Under the pieces are notes generated by a model. That model did no database searches, was not told where the DNA came from, and was given only the letters and a program-made list of their open reading frames with translations. From Psoroptes ovis (taxonomy: Eukaryota; Arthropoda; Arachnida; Sarcoptiformes; Psoroptidae): a stretch of 64,000 bases of DNA. Numbering within the stretch: the first letter of the stretch is position 1; each line of letters opens with the position of its first letter. The stretch lies in the NCBI GenBank assembly GCA_002943765.1, contig PQWQ01000008.1, positions 1,302,001-1,366,000 of the forward strand, read 5' to 3'. The translations under genes and the position numbers were made by a program. Shown one piece after another: positions 1-12,300 of this stretch.

Positions 1-1
1 C

Positions 2-2709
2 AATATGAATGAACATTCATCTCGAAGTCATTCAGTGTTTTTGATTAATGTTAAACAAGAGAATCAAGAAAATCAAAAGAAATTAATGGGAAAATTATAT
101 CTAGTTGATTTAGCTGGTTCTGAAAAGGTTTGATTTATTTGACTTCGAATTGATTCAATTCTAATTTTCATGATCATCATGGTGTTAACAGGTCAGTAAA
201 ACAGGTGCCGAAGGTATGGTATTGGATGAAGCGAAAAATATCAATAAATCATTATCAGCATTGGGTAATGTGATATCGGCATTAGCCGATGGCAATAAAT
301 CTCATATTCCATATCGTGATAGTAAATTAACACGTATATTACAAGAATCGCTTGGTGGTAATTCACGTACAACAATCATTATCTGTTGTTCACCTGCATC
401 GTTCAATGAAATGGAAACCAAATCCACTCTAGAATTTGGTCGTCGTGCAAAAACAATTAAAAATGTTGTTATTGTTAATGAAGAATTAACGGCTGAAGAA
501 TGGAAACGACGTTATGAACGTGAACGTGAAAAAGTATCGAAATTACGTGCACAATTACAACGATGTGAACAAGAACTGCAACGATGGCGTAATGGTGAAT
601 CAGTGCCGGTTGATGAACAATCAGGTCTTATACGTGATTTAGACACAAGTACATTGAGTTTATCTGAATCGGTACATAATTTATCGACAGCAGCTGGTAT
701 GCCAATGACCACACAACAACAACAAATGAATTTACCATATTCAACCACTGGTATTGGTGCCGCTGGTGGTGGTGTTGGTCAATCGGCTATGATGATGATG
801 ATGAATAATGAACCATTAACAAATGAAGAACGAATGAAATTCGAAGAAGAACGTACACGACTATATGCACAATTAGATGAAAAAGATGATGAAATTGATA
901 AATATAGTCAACAAATTGAAAAATTAAAAGAACAAATTGTTGAACAAGAAGAAATATTCACCTCAGCCAAACGTGATAATGAAGCCTTACAAGCAGAAAT
1001 ACAAAGATTTCAACAAGAAAATGAATCATTACGTGATGAAGTTAAAGAAGTATTACAAGCATTGGAAGAGTTGGCAGTTAATTATGATCAAAAATCACAA
1101 GAATTTGAAATAAAATTAAAAGATAGTGAAGCATTGAGTGAAGAGTTGCAGAAAAAATCTAATCTATTAAATGGACAAGAAACCGAACTACAACAGCTGA
1201 AAGAACAAATGTCACATCAAAAACGTCGTTATGTTGAAATGGTTACGAATTTGATGAAAGATTTGAATGAAATTGGTGGCGTTCTTGGTGGTTCAGCAAA
1301 CAACAATAACGGCGGTAGCGGTGGTAATAATTCATCAGCAAATCATCAAAGTAGTTTTATTGGTGAATTAAAAATATCGAATGATGCAAGTAAATTGGAT
1401 GATGAATTTACTGTTGCACGATTGTTTATGAGTAAAATGAAAAGTGAATTGAAAGCATTGACATCGAAAACTGCTCATTTAGAACAATATCAGCTGACAT
1501 GTAATAAAAAACTTGAAGCAAATGAAAAAGAACTTCAAGAACGTGGCCTATTGATTAGTCAATATGAAGCAAAAATGGCTTCATTACAGGAGACAATCAA
1601 AGAATCGGATAAAAAATTACGTATGCTTGAAGAAACTGTTGATCAGTTGAATGAAGAATGTGCAAAATTACGTGCAGCTGAAGAAATGCATCGTTTGACA
1701 TCGAAAGAAAAAGAAAAGGAAAAAGATTCAGTTGAACAAATGAAAAATGCATTGGAACAACAAATTGAAAAACATCGTGAAAATCATCAAAAACAATTGG
1801 CCAGTCTACGTGATGATATTGCCGAACGTCAATCAATGATTGATCAATATAAAGATTTAAATCAAAAAATGACCTTAGCACTTGAACGGTTACAACAAGA
1901 TTATGATAAATTGAAACAAGATGAAACAGATAAATCGAATAAATTACATGAAATGACCCTATTGAATGAAAAATGTGAACAAGCTAAACAAGATTTGAAA
2001 GGTTTAGAAGAAACGGTTGCCAAAGAATTGAATAGTTTATTTAATCTTCGTAAATTATTTGTCGATGATATCAAACGACGATTTAAGAAAATTTCTATCG
2101 GTGAATCAGATGATGATGCTACGGCTAGCGGTGGTGGTTCATTAGCACAAAAACAAAAAATTGCATTCTTAGAAAATAATTTAGAACAGCTGACTAAAGT
2201 CCATAAACAGGTATGTTTGGAATTTAATTGATTAATGAATTATTAATTGATTAATTGTTCGATTTCGTTGATTAGCTTGTCAGAGATAATGCTGAATTAC
2301 GATGTGAATTACCGAAATTAGAGAAACGTTTACGTACAACAATGGAACGTGTAAAAACGCTAGAAGCTGCTTTGAAGGAGGCAAAAGAATCAGCTATGAA
2401 AGATCGTAAACGTTATCAACATGAAGTTGATCGCATTAAAGAAGCTGTACGGCAAAAGAATCTACAACGACGTGGTCATGCAGCATCTATCGGTAAGTGT
2501 GATTCGAACGAATTTGATTTATTCGTTTCTTAATATTTTCAATTTCCTCCACAACAGTCAAACCGATCAGAGTTGGTGGTGGTGCAACAATCGTCGGTGG
2601 TGGTGGCGGTGGTAGTAATCAAGCATCGAATAATTCTTCAGCTGTTTATCGTTCAAGTTATATGCAACAATTGCAACAACAACAACAACAGCAGCAGCAA
2701 CAAAAATAA
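2..2709 (+). CDS. Khc: Kinesin-1 heavy chain (KIF5/Khc), 5' end outside the window
   Basis: Plus-end-directed microtubule motor subunit of conventional kinesin. Exons are 2-127, 192-2210, 2276-2492 and 2558-2709, with 64-65 nt gt..ag introns; phases close and give 837 residues before TAA. The reading enters inside the motor domain: switch I (SSRSH) lies at residues 6-10 and switch II (LVDLAGSEK) at 34-42, split from the next exon by an intron. The neck (AEEWKRRYE) follows, then a long heptad-rich stalk and the conserved tail segment ending in KPIR, the usual KHC regulatory tail region. Compared with standard KHC, where roughly the first 190 residues are missing here, it carries extra low-complexity inserts: a Gln/Met/Gly hinge segment, an Asn/Gly/Ser segment in the stalk, and a Gly-rich then poly-Gln C-terminus. 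No other kinesin family fits as well. Confidence 0.95.
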
Positions 2710-3364
2710 ATTTGATAAAAAGTAAGGTGATCGGATTTTAAGTTTTTTAAAGGTGTATCGTCCTTATAAGTAAAAGGGTTAAAGAATTTTTTTAATTTTC
2801 AATTTTTCGAAAAATTTGTAAAAGTTTTTAATTAATTATTATGTAACATGTTTCAATTATGAATTTAAAGATGAGAAAACAACAAAAACACTTTGATTAT
2901 ACACAATTGATCGATTCTAATTGACAACAGACACATTTTGAATAGGACACATGATTTATAATTTCTTTACAGACACAAAAAATAGACTTGAACACATACA
3001 CACGTATACCAACAACACGTGCTCACATTTGACACGTGTTGTTACCGAGACGATGTATTAGGTTGTCCGATAAGTTCTTGCCGATTTTCTCATGATTTCT
3101 TACGATATAATCGGCAGAAACTTTTTGGACAACCTAATATATGATATATGATATGAGATATATGATTTTCCATAATTATTATTGTAAAATTTTAATTAAT
3201 TAATTGATTATTTATTTTAATTTGATTTGATTCAATTTGATTTATTTTATTTTTGAAAAAAAAGAATGATTATTACATGAGATTATTATTATTTTTATTA
3301 ATTAATTAAAATTAATTAATCAAATAATTTATGGAATTCAACACGTGGCGCTCTATGCCCGCGG
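2710..3364. other. Convergent 3' flank between Khc and the mutase
   Basis: Non-coding AT-rich DNA between two convergent genes. It holds the Khc 3' UTR, one mariner-like MITE at 3058-3137, and short AT repeats. The open frames on the plus strand over 3331-3583 are antisense shadows of the last mutase exon. Confidence 0.8.
3058..3137. mobile_element. Mariner-like MITE, 80 bp (ATAAGTTCTTGCC subfamily)
   Basis: The element starts TTAGGTTGTCCGATAAGTTC and ends in its near-perfect inverted complement (...CTTTTTGGACAACCTAA), flanked by TA on both sides (3056-3057 and 3138-3139). TA duplication and the TTAGGTTG-type end are typical of Tc1/mariner elements. There is no coding capacity, so it would be non-autonomous. 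Related copies lie at 50777 and 56550. Confidence 0.85.
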
Positions 3365-5836
3365 TTAATTTGATGCAGCTTCACTTTGTTGATTATTATT
3401 GCTTTGATTGTTGGCAACACGAGCATTTTGTATTACTTCAAGTGTTTTCAATGCACAATGTGGTATCGGTGTACCGGGGCCGAAAATTGCTGCCGCACCA
3501 GATTTATAAAGGAAATCGTAATCTTGTGGTGGTATTACGCCACCGACTATTATTTTAATGTCGCTGTTTGTGAAAAAAGGTGAGAAATTTTCAATTGATT
3601 CAATGGATTAATCAATGAATTCTATGAACTTACTCTCGACCCAATTTTTTCAGCGATTCAGCCAACAATGGTACCAGTGTTTTATGGCCAGCAGCTAAAC
3701 TACTAACACCGACACAATGTACATCAGCATCGACTGCTTGTTGTGCTGCTTCTTCCGGTGTTTGAAATAATGGCCCGAGATCAACATCGAAACCTACATC
3801 AGCAAAACCTGTGGCAACAACTTTTGCACCACGATCATGTCCATCTTGTCCCATTTTTGCAATCAAAATACGAGGCCTACGACCTTCGATCGATTCAAAA
3901 TCTTTGATTTTTTTCTGTATTTGTTGCAACAATTCTTGCTCTGAATATGCATTGAAATATGCACCGCTAACCAAACGATCGACAGCCGTATAGCGGCCAA
4001 ATACTTTTTCAAGGGCCATCGATATTTCACCAAGTGTGGCACGATTTTTAGCACATACGACAGCTTTTTCCAATATGTTTATACTTTCATCACGTGCAGC
4101 TTCGCTCAATTCTTCCAACGATCGTTGACATGCTTCTTCATTTCGAGTTGATTTGATATGTTGTAATTTGGCTATTTGTGCTTCGCGTACTTGTTTATTA
4201 TCGATCATCAACACATCGATTTGTTCTTCTTTTTCTAGCCGATATTTATTAACACCGACAATAACCTCTTGACCAGAATCGATACGTGCTTGCTTTATGG
4301 CTGCACATTCTTCGATACGCATTTTTGGTATACCTTGTGCAACAGCTTTAGCCATTCCACCCATTGCTTCAATTTCTTCGATAATTTTCATTGCTTCCGA
4401 ATATAATTCATCAGTCAATGTTTCCATCATATATGATCCACCCCATGGATCAATAATTTTCGGTATACCGGTTTCTTCTTGAAGAATAATCTGTGTATTA
4501 CGTGCAATACGAGCACTGAAACGTGATGGCAATGCTAACGCTTCATCGAATGCATTCGTATGTAATGATTGTGTACCGCCGAATACAGCGGCCAATGCTT
4601 CAACAGTTGTACGTACAATATTATTATACGGATCTTGTTCGGTTTGTGACCAACCAGATGTTTGACAATGTGTACGCAACATACAAGACTTGACATCATT
4701 TGGTTGAAAATTTTTCCGTATCAAATGAGCCCATAATCGACGGGCAGCACGCATTTTAGCAATTTCCATGTAGAAATTCATACCGATACCCCAGAAAAAT
4801 GATAATCGTGGAGCAAATTGATCAATTTTCAAGCCAGCTTTAACACCGGTACGACAATATTCAAGACCATCGGCAATCGTATAGGCTAATTCAAGCAAGC
4901 TATTAGCACCAGCTTCTTGTATGTGATAACCCGAAATTGAAATCGAATTAAATTTAGGCATATATTTTGAAGTGTATGAAAAAATATCTCCGATAATACG
5001 CATCGATTCATCAGGTGGATAAATATAGGTGTTACGAACCATAAATTCTTTGAGAATATCATTTTGTATGGTACCCGAAAGATATTGCTGTTCGACACCT
5101 GATTCTTCACCGGCAACAATGAAAAATGCCATCGTCGGTATCACAGCACCATTCATTGTCATTGATACGGAAATTTTTTTCAAATCAATACCATCGAACA
5201 ACATTTTCATATCTTCAACACTATCGATAGCAACACCGGCCATACCTACATCACCTTGTACACGAATATCATCACTATCATAACCACGATGAGTGGCCAA
5301 ATCGAATGCAACACTAAGACCTTGTACACCTGCTTTAATATTTTCACGATAAAAACGATTACTTTCTTCCACAGTACTAAAACCGGCATATTGACGAATT
5401 GTCCATGGACGTTGTGCATACATAGTTGGATATGGACCTCGAGTAAATGGAAATTTACCCGGCAATTCTTGTTGTGGATCATGTGCACGATCTTCACTGA
5501 AATATACTGGTTTTAACATGATATTTTCATATGTTTTCCATATGAGCTGATCAGGATCTTTGCCTTTCATTTGTTTGGTGGCCATTTTCTTCCATTCATC
5601 ACGTAATGGTGTCGCAGTCGGGGTATCGGTGGTCGCTGATGATGAAGGTGTTGATGACGGTGTTGGTGATGGCGATGTCGGTGACGCTGATGACGATAAT
5701 AGCCTCTGATTGGCGAATATTTTCGCCAAAATCTAGAAGAAATTGAATCAAAATTAAATTAACTGAATCAATCAACATGAAAATCTTAAAATCTTACATT
5801 TTTAGTATAAAAATGTCTATACTTCAGGTATTTCAT
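3365..5836 (-). CDS. MUT: Methylmalonyl-CoA mutase, mitochondrial
   Basis: Adenosylcobalamin-dependent isomerase that converts (R)-methylmalonyl-CoA to succinyl-CoA in mitochondrial propionate catabolism. Exons on the minus strand are 5836-5798, 5732-3634 and 3563-3365, giving 778 residues (human about 750). The short first exon encodes MKYLKYRHFYTKN, a basic start typical of a mitochondrial presequence, and continues into a Ser/Pro/Thr-rich stretch; the large exon itself has no ATG at its beginning, so the upstream exon is needed. The catalytic barrel contains AFDLATHRGYDSD and TMNGAV. The C-terminal B12-binding domain has the DxHxxG motif as DGHDRG, with the cobalt-ligand His near residue 645. 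The last exon supplies the conserved VGGVIPPQDY and FGPGTPIP segments and then a poly-Asn/Gln tail. All key motifs are intact. Confidence 0.95.
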
Positions 5837-6649
5837 TGTTTTGAGCATTTAAATCGAAGAAAATCAGATGAAATCAGCCAGAAATTGAATAATCGAAAAG
5901 AAAAATGAAAACAAAATGCTCAAAATACAAACAAATTAATCGATCGATTAATCAAATGAATCAATTGTGCATTGATAAGACATTGAAAATCACCAAAGAT
6001 GATAAAAATTTGATGCGATGTTTTGCAAATGTTCATAATCAACTATTTACAAATCAACATTTATCATTGATATGTTTGAGAAGATAAGGCGAAAATAAGT
6101 GTGTAATAATACGATCATTGAATTGATTATTTGGAAATTTTGATTAGGAACCTGATGATATGGCACGTTCGAGGGTCCGTCAAGAATCAGATTTGGGTCG
6201 TCGATATCTTCAGATATTCTTGGTGAAGTCTTTCAGTAATTTTTATCACCTTTGATTGTCCACAAGTACCCTAAAGACTTGATGTTTGGTGACAATCAAG
6301 TCTTTGATTTTGTGGTTTCTGGCAGCATATTTTTATCAATTTGTTTATCGTCAGTGCGCATGCGTTTGTTCTGTTTCCAAAAAAAATTGTAAACATTGAC
6401 CGTTTGGCAGTCGAATCATTTTCTCAGAATCTCACGTTGGAGCTGTCGCTTATTTCCTGTAATTACATAAATGAGCCCGAGTACGATTCGGGCTGAGCAA
6501 ACTGCAAGCAGATAAGTTGAGACGCGACCGTCACGGGTGGTAACTGTAAAGCGGTCAAAACATATGATCTTATATTCAACAAACAACAATAATTTGGTTG
6601 AATTTAAACGTGGATTTTTCCCATCATTTAAATCAATTTAACCATCACA
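5837..6649. promoter_or_regulatory. Shared intergenic region of divergent MUT and ASCC2
   Basis: The two genes start 813 bp apart in opposite directions, so both promoters must lie here. No clear core promoter motif can be assigned by eye. A dispersed hairpin repeat occupies 6396-6558, close to the ASCC2 start. Open frames here are short and have no recognisable content. Confidence 0.5.
6396..6558 (+). repeat. Dispersed hairpin repeat, copy A, with imperfect terminal inverted repeats
   Basis: The segment is bounded by TTGACCGTTTGGCAGT and, inverted at the other end, TTGACCGCTTTACAGT. Internally it has GAGCTGTCGCTTATTTCC and a stem GCCCGA / TCGGGC (6475-6480 and 6488-6493) followed by TGAGCA. 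The same internal order is seen near 17.2, 29.3, 48.0 and 57.7 kb, so this looks like an old non-autonomous element family. No transposase is visible. Confidence 0.6.
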
Positions 6650-9215
6650 ATGAATCGTTTCGATCCGCTGGAAAAACGTCGAATAATATTTTTCGATTGT
6701 AATCGTCAACAAAAATCATTATCATTGATTGTAAGTTGAATCAATTTTGATTTCGTATTTACTTCATTTCAAATTGACTAATATCCACGATTTTTCGACA
6801 TCCGAAGAGCAAAGAATTCAACCTACACCACGATTTCAATCAATATTATGAACCAGAATTGAATAAGCTGAATCAAAATACTGTTGTCATTACAAAATGG
6901 ATCAATGATTTGAAGCTATTTGAATCATCGCTGAATTTGGTGCTCAATTTACCATATTACCGGTAAATTATCAACATTTGTTTATGAAATTTCAATTAAT
7001 TTTTTGAATTTCCTTCAGGTTCTGGTCTGTCATTGTTTTCAATGATGATTTCCATAAATCACTGGAATCATATTTAACCATGGCCACCCGACCATATCGG
7101 CTACATCCGATGATTAAATATGATACAATCGTACCGGTGATGACCAGCATTCATCAAATAATATTTCGTATTTACACGAGAATTTTGCTGTCCAAAGAAT
7201 CAGAGGTTAGAACCTTTAAAAAATTAAAATTCATTCGAAATCTTTCTTTGATTTTCCCGATTTAAATGCAGGAAAATTACATGACCATCGATTATCATTC
7301 ACAATTATTGTTGAAACATAATCGTATCAATATTATCATCTTGTTTGATTTAATACAACTGTATTCATATGGTGAACATTATCAAATGTTGAAATATTTG
7401 TTACAAAAATTTTTCAATCAAAATTATTCGCAAATGGTGGATCAAATTAAATTTTTATTGACCGAAATCATGCAATTTTTTGATAATTTTCAACCATTAT
7501 CGAATGAAAATGTCGAAAATTATGATGAATTATCATTGATCATAGCCAACATTGTCGATGTACTGTTTGCGCTGAACAAAATGACCATGATAGAACCTCG
7601 TATTTGCTCATTGATCGCCAAGCCTAAATCACCAACATCATCATCGATTGCTGAAGATCAATCATCACTCAAATCGTTGATCAAATTTTTCACGATTTAC
7701 ATTCCATTTGTTGAAGAGAAAATTCAAAGATTAATCGATTCGAATGTGATTGTTGAAAAGTGAGTATCTATTGATTATCAATCATTTCAAATGAATCTAA
7801 TTCAAATTCCTCCACAGTTTCTACAATTTTTTCCGCTGTCAAATCTGTTTGTCCAAATCATGCTCATTACTATTGTTTCATCGAACGCTGACCAATGTTT
7901 ACATTGAACCATTGCTGCAAAGCCAAAAAGATGACCCTGATGAATATGAAATCTTTGAAAATCTTATCAGATTGTTGGAATATCTTTGTGATCATAAAAT
8001 GTATGATTATTTTATTTGATTCTGTTCAAAGATTGTCTGAAACTAATGTTGTTTGTCCATAGATTCTGCCATGAATTCTTTCGCCTGTTTTCTTTCGACT
8101 CGTTATTCGGCCAATTGTATGATAAATATGAAAATATTTTCGATTATTATCGTGAAAAGCTTGATGCATCATCAACTGTTAATGATGATGAATCCGCCAA
8201 TACTCCACCCCTTCGACAAGACCGTCCTAATAAGCTGACCAACGATATTTCGAACGAAAATTCCAACATCATCCAATACGATTATCGTCAAGATGTGGAA
8301 ACATTGGAAAAAGAAAAGCTGATTGCCGAAATGTTCCCTGATTATGGTGATGGTTTCATTTATAAATGTTTGGAATATTTTGATTTCAACAATGAACGAG
8401 TAGTGGATGCAATATTAGAATCAAATTTACCCGAAGATCTGATGGCTATGGATCGTAAATTAACGAAATCGGATTTGAATAAAGTAAAACAATTAGAATC
8501 AGCGAATCGAAGAACAACGATATCGAATGATTATGAAAAATTCAATGAAAATGATAAAATTAATTATAAACTAAGTGATATCCATATTGGTAAACGTGAT
8601 CGACTCAACAATAATACCAGCGATGATAAAGAAAAAATTAAAGAATTAACCCTTAAATTACAAGAAAAACAACAAAGCGAAAATGAAGAAATGAAACAAC
8701 AAATAGCGACAATGATTGAAAAAGGTAAATTAACTCGTGAAGACATACGAAACAATATCGAATATATAGGCATTTATGATGATGAATATGATGATACATA
8801 TGAAAATACGTATGATGATCAATTTGATGTTGAACCATTGAATGATGATATTGATGGTGATGGTGATAATGATGAAGATGATCAGGGTGGTAATAATGCA
8901 GAGGATCAAGACAGTGCCCAAGACTCGGTCACCGATGGTGACCGGCAACCGCCTAAACAATTCGCCAATCGAACATCGAATGAAAAATATGAAAATTGTA
9001 AAAAATATTTTCGTAAACAACTTTATAGTAAACAACAATATAATCGTCGACAAAATCATTCGAATCAATCCAATAATAATAATCAAAATCAAAGTAACCA
9101 AAGGGCATCAAAACAGCAGCGAAATGATTCAAATAACTCAAATAGAAACATGAATAGGAATCGATTCAATAATAATAATGATAACAGCAATAGATTTACA
9201 AATAATCGAAAATAA
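6650..9215 (+). CDS. ASCC2: ASCC2-like activating signal cointegrator 1 complex subunit 2
   Basis: Ubiquitin-binding subunit of the ASCC/RQT complex (with ASCC3 helicase) that acts in ribosome-collision quality control and alkylation repair. Exons are 6650-6730, 6808-6962, 7019-7205, 7272-7759, 7818-8000 and 8063-9215, giving 748 residues (human 757). The evidence is the order and size of a helical N-terminal half followed by a CUE domain at about residues 447-490 (KLIAEMFPDYGDGFIYKCLE ..., then a leucine-rich ILESNLPEDL end). After the CUE domain come a charged helix, a strongly acidic Asp/Glu run, and a basic Asn/Gln/Arg tail at the C-terminus. The acceptor of exon 2 could be read two bases later, but only the chosen one keeps the frame. 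The N-terminal half is divergent, so family assignment rests mainly on the CUE region and overall layout. Confidence 0.85.
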
Positions 9216-9303
9216 ATAATATTTTGATGAGCACTATCAATGATGAGTGATGATGGCGTTTTTGAATTTTTTCCAAAATTCAACATATCACAATCAATTT
9301 TGA

Positions 9304-12300
9304 TCAATAATTGATTTCTTGATTCCATTTTTGTCTAATTATTTTCCATGATTGATTTTGATCATTTGATTGTTGACATTTTTTCAGCGTCAATTCGTTA
9401 TTTGATGAATCATCAATGGTGACACATAGCGATGTCTTTGTATGTATCAATTGTTTGGCCTTGAAATTATATTTCCATAATTGCCGCTGTGATTGATTAC
9501 AATTGTTCAAGAATACTTCGATCATTGTTGTGTTTGTAGCCGTAGAAAGTTTACGTCGTGCATCTAAGCAAACATTTTCATCTGAATATATTGGTCGTCC
9601 ATGATCATCGGTTGACACAATAAAACTTTGTGGCCCGTATATTTCTATCGAACACTTGGTCATTTTAACTTTGCCAATCGGATAAACACTGTTTGATGAT
9701 GGCCGTTGCCAGCAAAGATTATTGGACATACTTTTTATATGTCCAAACATTGTTCGGGTGTTGGGAAAGAAATTTTCTATGGCAATCAAATATGAAGATT
9801 TAGTTGATTTGAAACAATCAGAAACAAAAAACTTACCGGGCCAAACATTATCTAAAAACCATTCGAATGATTTACATTGAAGACTTTGTCGTAATTCAAT
9901 ACGTTTATCAATGTTTTTCAATATTGTCGTACGATTACTTCGAAGTAATTGTTTAATGGTCGGATTTAGATGATAGAAAAAATAACGATAATCATCGAGC
10001 CATACTTCAGCTACTCTAATCAAATTACTGAACAATACATCACCAACTTGACGATTTTTGCCAAACGAATATGGTGATGATTGACGAAAAATGTGTCCAA
10101 CATGTGAACAAGGAACGATTTCAATGTGGCCACCACATTGCCATACACGTAATGACATTTCAATATTTTCACCGCCCCATATTTCTAAATTTGAATCATA
10201 ACTACCTAAATGATGAAAATATTTGCGATCAATAGCAAATAGACCACCGGCCATAATTGGCGTTGGAAACGATCTAATATCTTGGCCATTTTTGACATGA
10301 TTTTTGAATTGCTTCAATTTAGCCATTGACAACGAATACCAGCGGAAATTCAACGACCAATTTATACCACCATAATGGCCATCAAAGCTGCGGGTGTAGG
10401 CAAAATTCTTATCATTAATAATATCGATAACTGGACATACGACCACATTTGTATCACGGTGGATTTCGTACAACAATGGTTCCAGCCAACCAATGGTACA
10501 TTCACAATGTGCGTCCAAAAATGTCAACACATCGCCTTTGGCCATATTTGCTCCGTAAATTCGGGCTTGTATCAGTCCTAAACGCTTCTCGGTATGCACA
10601 ATGCGGATGGGAACATTTGTTTCTGACGATAGCCTCCGCATATACGAATCTAAATCATTTTTAAGAAATTTCCGTTCACTACCATCATCGATCAAGATGA
10701 TTTCCGTAATCAATGATTTTGGTGATCGTAATATGACACTATGTACAGTTCGTAACAATGTTGACCATGCTTCATTATGAAATACAATGATAATACTTGT
10801 CGATGGTAGCTGCTCCAGTGGATAGCGGAATCGACGACAATATCGTTTACGAATATCCGGTAATGAACGATTAACCGATATCATATCGCTAACAATTAAA
10901 TTGAATTGATTTATACGAAATAATTTACGAACATATGTTTCGGGATAATGATTCGCTGGCAGATAAACGGGTGATCCATTTTCACCGTAATTGGGCAATG
11001 GTGAATAATTGTTCGTATTGAGAATATCTATGAATGTCATTTGAATTATTATTGATGGAAATATTTAGGAACAAATATGGCGACCAAAAAAAACAAAAAA
11101 CAGACTTACCATCAGTCAAATTTAATTTGTTAGACCACGGGAATGAATCATGTTGTCCCAAATAATGTCCAACGATTATGTGAACACCATTTTTGTCTTC
11201 ATGATCATCACCATTGTTTTGATGTGTCCTAGATTCGGCTATTAGAGACAAATTTGAATAACAATTGAATTAATGGCCAAATTTAGTCGAAAATTTTGCA
11301 TATATGGCAATTGATTATATTCAAATCAAAATTTAAATTTTAATCAATCATAAATAATAATAATTAAATCAAATTAATTATTCACAACTTTTTCAATTGT
11401 TATTCATTGTGAATAATGGCGAATAATGATTAATTAATCATTTTATTTCCATCATAGGGCCTTACATCATGCACTTGCGGGCATTGTTTCAAGTCGTAAT
11501 TTAATTTCAATCATAATTAATTGATTTGGTCCGAAATACTCTACAAAGGACTCTCGATATTCTCAGAAATCGGCGAGAATTCCGAAGAATTCGAATTTCA
11601 TTTATGCCCATGGCGCACGATGATCATAGTTGGACACGAAGGAATCGAATTGCCCGAAGGCGCCCTCCGAGTGCAATGAGCCGAAAGGGTTGTCGAATTC
11701 GAATTTTCGAATTTTTTTTTGCATTCCTCAGTGTATATAGAAATTTATACATGCGTATATACACATATATACGCTATTATGTGTGTAGATGAAAATACCG
11801 TTATTTGTACTCTTACATTCGACAAGTATAAGTACTGTTAGAGTATTAATCACAATGTTACCGCCCCTTTTTGGCAGTATGTCTACTACTACTGCTACTG
11901 CCACTCCTACAACTACTACCATCATCACCATGAAACTACCGTTAGCTAATTTAAGCTATTCGTAGATCTATTTTTTTCGTAGACCAACGCTTAACAGTCA
12001 ATGAACGTGATGAATACGTTATTATTTTTGGCTTTAGTGCTGCTTAACCCGCATGTGACTCGGGCATTTTTTACTTATTTTATTGCACAAACAGCCAGTT
12101 GGAATAGTCATTTTTGCAAAACAATTCCGACTGTTGTAGTGGTATTCGAATGTTTTTTTTCGGTATTTTTTTTCTTCTATTTTTCTGCCCCTCTCTCATA
12201 TACAATCGAACATTAGACATACACACACAATACACACATACGTGTGTATATAAATATGTGGATGTGTCATACATAAACAATAATCATATGTGTGTATATT

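Noticed and set aside
3331..3583. Two overlapping plus-strand open frames
   Set aside because: They lie antisense to the last exon of methylmalonyl-CoA mutase, whose C-terminal motifs read cleanly on the minus strand.
11728..11931. Minus-strand frame with a valine-rich hydrophobic start as anchor exon of the GalNAc-transferase
   Set aside because: No donor in the right phase, and its valine run comes from a triplet repeat; the exon at 15673-15925 fits phase and topology better.
12001..12216. Plus-strand frame with a signal-peptide-like start (MNVMNTLLFLALVLL)
   Set aside because: It soon runs into T-rich sequence and CA repeats, has no acceptable continuation and lies in the intron of the opposite-strand gene.
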